Shown here: positions 54,930-60,000 of the stretch, piece after piece
Numbering within the stretch: the first letter of the stretch is position 1
Layout: each line of letters begins with the position of its first letter
Assembly: GCA_950295325.1 (NCBI GenBank)
Contig: OX485806.1
Location: 20,772,001-20,832,000 of the forward strand
Reading direction: 5' to 3'
Length of the DNA: 60,000 nucleotides
Origin: Polytrichum commune
Lineage: Eukaryota; Streptophyta; Polytrichopsida; Polytrichales; Polytrichaceae
Translations under genes and position numbers: made by a program
Notes under the pieces: model-generated
The model's input: the letters and a program-made list of their open reading frames with translations, nothing else
What the model was told of the DNA's origin: nothing
Databases searched by the model: none

Positions 54930-57900
54930 ATGGATGCACTTGGGGTTTCACGTGCAAAGGTGTTATTCGCGATGCAACATCCGGTTGGACCTAAAACTTC
55001 TTCAACTCTCCATTTTCATCCGCTAAGGCAAAAACTCTGTGATTTGAAGCAGTCTCGCAAGATCGGTGGAAATTATCTTACAATTAGACACAGATGTAGT
55101 AGGAGCAGGTCACGGGCTTCATGGTCAATTGATGGGAAACAAACTCAAAGATTTTTAGCTGGGGTAGTGAATGATTTCAAGAGCAGACAAGAAGCAGTTC
55201 AGGCTTACACGGGCCGGTTTCTAAAAGATAATAGACAAACTTCAAAAACAGGAAAAGAAGATGTCGATGGTTCATCACAAAAGGAACCTGGGAGACTTTT
55301 TTCTATTAAAGAAAGCAGTGGCCACCAACCTTCTAGAAATTTGGACCTTAGCAAATTTTCATACCTAAAACCCTTGGATTCCTCGTCTTTTGAATCGGTG
55401 AGCTTGATGAGAGACCGCCTTTTGGCAGCAGCACAGAAGCAAGTTCGAAAAGCTGAAGGGTGGACAAACTATTTCAGCAGTGTCGATGCGTCACCTGGAA
55501 CTCCCCTCCTTCCTTTTTTAGGTAACAGCCTGCTTGGATTTGGCAGTATAATTCTTTTAGTAGTAGCTCTGATCAGTTGGTGGAGGAAAAAACAGTTTTT
55601 CAGGAAGAAAAATGGGTATACGAATTCTTCTGCTGAGTCAGAAAAAAAGGCTACGATTACAGGTGAACAGATGCTTGGTGCCAAGGCTGCGGTTGCTGCG
55701 CCAATTGCTCTTTCGCTTCTTCTGCAGAGTGACTCTAAGAAAAAAGAGAGTGCAGAATGGTTGAACATGATTTTAGGGAAGGTGTGGAATTTGTATCGGC
55801 GCACGTTGGAGACCTCATTGGTTGATGCAATTCAGCCTGTTATTGATGAAATTCCAGAGAAGCCGCCATATGTGGAGCGAGTGGTGCTCAAACAATTTGT
55901 TCTGGGTGATGAGCCGGTGACCTTGCGAACCATTGAGCGAAGAACGTCGCGGCGCGCGAATGATCTTCAGTATGTAAATTTATTCCTCCTTTTGTGTTTT
56001 CAGTGATACTGAATTCTCCTCAATGCCATGGATTAAAGAAAATCCTGATGCACAAACAATAATTTGTATGTAAATTGATTTCCTCCCTTTTGGGTTACTG
56101 GGAGCTGTCAATGATTGTGAGTTTACAGAGTCACACTGATGGTAAACACAATGGGAATTAGTATGGCACATAATGAAACATCAACTCTTCCTCAATGCTA
56201 TGAGGTTTTAAGGAACCTGAGTTTGGTGCGCAAATGATCTTTAGTATGTAAACTTCCTCCTTTTTTGGGTCACCCGGGAGTTGTCAATGATTCTGAGTTT
56301 ACAGAGTCACACTGATGGTAGTACATAATGGGAATTAGTATGACACATAATAAAACAGTGATTTTTCCTCAATGCCATGAGTTTTTAGGAAACCTGATTT
56401 GAGAAACCTCAGTGTGTAAATTTATTTCCTCCTTTTTGGGTCACCAGGAGCTGTCAATGATTCCGAGTTCACAGAGTCACACTGATGGTAGTATGTAATG
56501 GGAATTAATATGACACATAATAAAACATTGAATTTTCCTCAATGCCGTAAGTTTTTTAAAAACCTTCAGTATGAAAATTTATTTCCTTCTTTTTGGGTCA
56601 CCAGGAGCTGTTGAATGATACTACTGTGTATCAGAGTCATATTGATGTTGTAGTACATAATGGGAAATAGTTTGATGTGTAAAAAAAATCTATCTTCCTC
56701 AATGCTATCCGTTTTATAAGAGACCTGTTCCAAAGAACTCTACTTGATGGCACTCAACTTGTACCTCAAAAGGGTTAACTGTAAGTACTGCTGGCGGTTG
56801 TCAAGCAGATTTGCTACTTGGAGAGTTATCGGCAAAAGAAAAAATTTGGAGTGTTTTTTATTGAGGGTAAAACCTTGTTCCTTTGTGTGAGCCTTCCAGG
56901 TACCACATTGGATTACGATACACAGGCAACTCTCGCATGGTGTTTGCAATAACTTTGAAAGTTGGTTTTGTGCCAATCAAAATCCCAGTTGCCATTAGGG
57001 GTTTGGATCTTGACGGTGAAGTGTGGGTGAAGCTCCGCCTCATCCCAACAGAACCCTGGGTAGGGACTGCAACTTGGGCGTTTGTTTCTCTACCCAAAGT
57101 CACTTTGGCTTTGGCTCCCTTTCGCCTCCTTAATCTTATGGGTATGTATTTTATAAAATGTTTCCATCGTGAAGTTGGCAGTTGTATAGGTGCTTCTGAT
57201 TTTTCCACTTCAAGAATCACCATTGTTGTATCTCATTTGTGCTTGTGACGACTTCGATATTCTTATTATAATATTAATTTTTTTAGGTTTTTCATTTTCA
57301 ACCATTAAGTTTTGATGCTAACGAGAATCGGTGTACTTGTTTGTTTGTGCATGGTTGGACCCTGCAATGGAACACAGCTGTTCCGTTCCTTAACATGTAA
57401 ATACCTGGTTCTTATTTATTTTAAACCCAAAGCAGTCTGTCTTATTGGCATTCGAAATGCTACTCATCATTTGTTGTATGTGGATCAAGCTTCAGCTTAA
57501 AAGAGAATACTGTTTGGAATGAATAACTACTTTGCTGCATACCTGGATTTATTTGTATGTTTTTTTTCACACTACAGGCTGTTGTGGTGATTGGGAGTTG
57601 TTGTTCATGCTATAAGAGAATTGATTTTGACTTTTGTGCACTGCAGATTCTTGACAAAGTTGCTCACACAAGACGTTCCTTTACTTTTTGTGCGCCCAAA
57701 TAAACAGATAGTCAATTACCTGAAAGGAAAAACTGCAGGTCCTCTTTCCAAGGATTTTAAAGACGGGATAATGCTGAAAGGATTTGCTGGAGAGCTGTCG
57801 ATTACACTCTTGGAAGGACGCAAACTCAGCTACTTCCCCATTGGTATTCTCAAATCTTGTCTTTCAGTTTCTTTTATGTGATGCTCAGGAGCTGTTGTTG

Positions 57901-60000
57901 TCATTTGAAGTCAAGAGGGCACTTAAGTTTTAATGTTAGGCCTCTTTACACTAGAGCTCAAGTTGAGAGCTTGAACTTGCAATTTTTGGGAGTTTGATAG
58001 TTGGATTGGATTCAACAAGCTTTTTCACAAAGCATAAATTCATGGAGAGCTTGACCAAACTTCGAGCTCTCAATGGTTTGAGCTAGTGTAAGGTGGCCAT
58101 GCTTAAATTCAGATATTAAGGGGGAAATGGTATTTTAACAAAGGAGCATTCATCCTGACATGCCAAAGAAATGCTTGGAAGCCCATTAGCTTGGGGTCCA
58201 CAAAACAAGAGTTTGAGCGTTGACATTCCTAAGGATTCTGACCGAGAGCTTGTCGTGGTTGTTCCACATGGGATCCATCAAGGCTTATGCCATCTAAGCC
58301 TTGTAAGCCCGGATAAAAAGTTTAAGCTCTGGAGTTGGTAAAATGGACTGGAGTGAACAAGCATGAATAAGGCTTCAAGTCTAAACCTTGCCAATGAAAA
58401 GGCAAGGTTTAGTCTAATCCTTCGAGATCTCGATCTCTCTACTGTAAAGGGGACCTAAGAAAGCTCCTTCTTGATACAACTTGGGTATATGTAATAAAGA
58501 TTTTACAAATTTTTTGATACAACTAGGGTACATGTATTTGAGGATTAAAAAAAAAAAAAAAAAGTTTTAAATTTTTCTATTGATGCCATTCAGGTCTATA
58601 TACCATCCAAGAACCTTCATACCTATGTATGATTACCCTAATATCAATGTGGTATTAGGATGCTAGTGACCAAAATTCTCTCATCGTGAATTACGCACCA
58701 AGTACCAATATCTGATCGATATTAAATTTTGAGTTCCTCTGGGTAGGTTCTTTGAGATCATATTAATAATGTGTATCAATACCATGCAATCACGTATATA
58801 CTGGTCTAACATTGGTTTGCATGCTTTTTGGGCAGGTAAGACGGATCCCTACGTGGTATTCATCTTGGGGGAGCAAGTTATTCGGAGCAAGAGAAATAGT
58901 AAAACTTCCATTATCGGACCTCCAGGTGCCCCGGTTTGGAATCAGGTACATCATCACAGACTTCTAAAGGGTGATGTATAATGTAAAAATTTCACCTAGT
59001 CGTGGTTAATGTTATTTTCCTATAAGTATGTAATAATGTTATGTAATAATTCCCTCCGTAATAGTATAATGTGGCACACACTTGGAGAATAACAAAGTAA
59101 TTTGCTTTTCATGACACTACTCAAAATTTATGATCCTATTTCAACATTTTGTTATTTTTACATAATAATTTTGCCTCTGGAAGTTTGGGATTATGTCCTT
59201 GGCACCCAGGACTTTGCGTTTTCTCGATTGAGATGTGCACTTCCACATAACTTCTTTAACCTATACGGTTTAAACTCTTGATAGTCATTGCCCTTACCTT
59301 GACCTATGTATCTTAAAGGTTTCGTTTGTTTGTTCGAATCATGGGTTTAATCACATTGTGCTTACTGGATTGTGCGCAGGACTTCCGGATGCTTGTTGTC
59401 AACCCTGTGACACAAACTTTAAACATTAGAGTTCGTGACAACGTCGGTTATTTTGGGTTGACCACCACCACAGTTGGGTCAATAGAAGTAAGTGTGCCTT
59501 GATTTTTTAATTGACATTTCTATTTTTCTTAGCATCATGATGCAACATATCCAAGCAACTTGTTTGCAAACTCAAATTACAATTTATTATCCTGTGTAGG
59601 TATTGGTTCTGTACTCCCAATTGCATCGTTTTTATTTGATTACAAGCAATTTACATATGTCTTTCTTCATTTGGCAAAAAAAAGGTCTCTGTGTTATATC
59701 TATCTATCTATCTATTTATCTACCTATTTATGTATGTATATTGTATTTGACACAAATTTATCAACAAAATTTATATCCTGAACCAGGTGCCTCTGAATGA
59801 TCTTCAAGACACAGTACCTGTTGACAAAATTCTTCCTCTAAAACGGAGTCGCTGGTTTTTCCTTGGCCAAAATGCGGGTGAGCTGGTTGTGCGGTTAACC
59901 TACAAAGCCTATGTGGAAGACGAAGAAGAGGCCAGTCTAGAAGACAAGCCTCTGACAAATAAGGTGTGGAATGAAATAGGAAACTTCATCAGTCAGGAAA
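54930..60000 (+). CDS. NTMC2T5: SMP-C2 lipid-transfer protein, NTMC2T5 type (3' end outside window)
   Basis: Exons by phase-checked GT-AG borders: 54930-55969, 56900-57136 or so, 57647-57843, 58836-58945, 59380-59487 and 59787 onward. Synaptotagmin-like SMP-domain proteins move glycerolipids between membranes at contact sites; the plant T5 group is reported at chloroplast contacts. Residues 1-65 are Ser/Arg-rich, like a transit peptide. A membrane helix lies at about 198-217 (NSLLGFGSIILLVVALISWW). The SMP domain starts at about 272 (AEWLNMILGKVWNLYRRTLE) and continues with IQPVIDEIPEKPPYV and LDLDGEVWVKLRLIP. The C2 domain begins GELSITLLEGRKL and includes GKTDPYVVF. C2 loop 1 lacks the first usual Asp and loop 3 keeps one Asp (RDNVGYFGL), so calcium binding looks incomplete. 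The link between the exons ending NLM and starting FLTKLL does not close in phase. Confidence 0.85.
55955..56740 (+). repeat. Five tandem units in intron 1 carrying copies of the exon 1 donor
   Basis: Units of about 165-170 bp starting near 55955, 56060, 56228, 56400 and 56566. Each begins with a version of GATCTTCAGTATGTAAATTT, the exon 1 end plus donor, then CCTCCTTTTTGGGTCACCAG, GAGCTGTCAATGATT, CAGAGTCACACTGATGGTA, ATAATGGGAATTAGTATG and TTCCTCAATGCCATGA. The third unit even keeps the exon words GCGCAAATGATCTT. The first unit is internally shortened. Confidence 0.88.
57939..58098. mobile_element. 160-bp MITE candidate in intron 4 of the SMP-C2 gene
   Basis: The left end GGCCTCTTTACACTAGAGCTCAA and the inverse of the right end GGCCACCTTACACTAGCTCAAA are inverted repeats extending through TTGAGAGCT. 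GGCC ends recall Tourist/Harbinger MITEs. The expected 3-bp duplication is not clear. Confidence 0.6.

Overview
This is a TE-rich nuclear window from a land plant. The evidence is a six-exon antenna-protein gene of the LHCB5 (CP26) type, a DUF247 gene, an SMP-C2 lipid-transfer gene of the NTMC2T5 type, a glycine/tyrosine-rich gene with an ASR-like C-terminus, GT-AG introns, low gene density (four credible genes in 60 kb), solo LTRs, MITEs and microsatellites. The species cannot be fixed from the sequence. A large-genome vascular plant (fern, lycophyte or similar) is a reasonable guess, but only a guess.

Layout. 1-25.5 kb is repeat-derived: a G-rich minisatellite, two solo LTRs of one family (3674-5259 and 17153-18975, each with a 5-bp target duplication), a 1.3-kb fold-back Mutator-like element with a 9-bp target duplication (7514-8811), a MITE, decayed TE-like genes (11.7-13.1, 16.3-17.2 and 19.7-20.4 kb), two 365-bp direct repeats, and a broken ABCB transporter relic (22.45-23.52 kb). 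The ASR-like gene lies on the minus strand at 25.6-27.9 kb. 28-35.9 kb holds three MITE-like elements (two with 8-bp target duplications), an element built of 42-bp arrays, and a long diverged tandem array running up to the 3' end of LHCB5. LHCB5 is on the minus strand at 35.9-38.6 kb and DUF247 on the minus strand at 42.3-44.1 kb. 45.8-53.2 kb is again repeats, with a broken trihelix-type gene and GC-rich MITEs. The NTMC2T5-like gene starts at 54.93 kb on the plus strand and runs off the window end.

How the genes relate. They are independent nuclear genes, not an operon. LHCB5 is a photosystem II antenna protein, and the SMP-C2 protein probably acts at a plastid membrane contact, so two of the four have plastid links.

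Most striking observation. In all three intron-containing genes, tandem duplications begin exactly at exon edges and carry copies of splice sites or of the gene's 3' end into the neighbouring intron or flank: exon 1 donor of LHCB5, 3' end of LHCB5, exon 3 acceptor of the ASR-like gene, exon 1 donor of the SMP-C2 gene. This looks like a shared mutational process acting on gene edges and is the main lead from this window.
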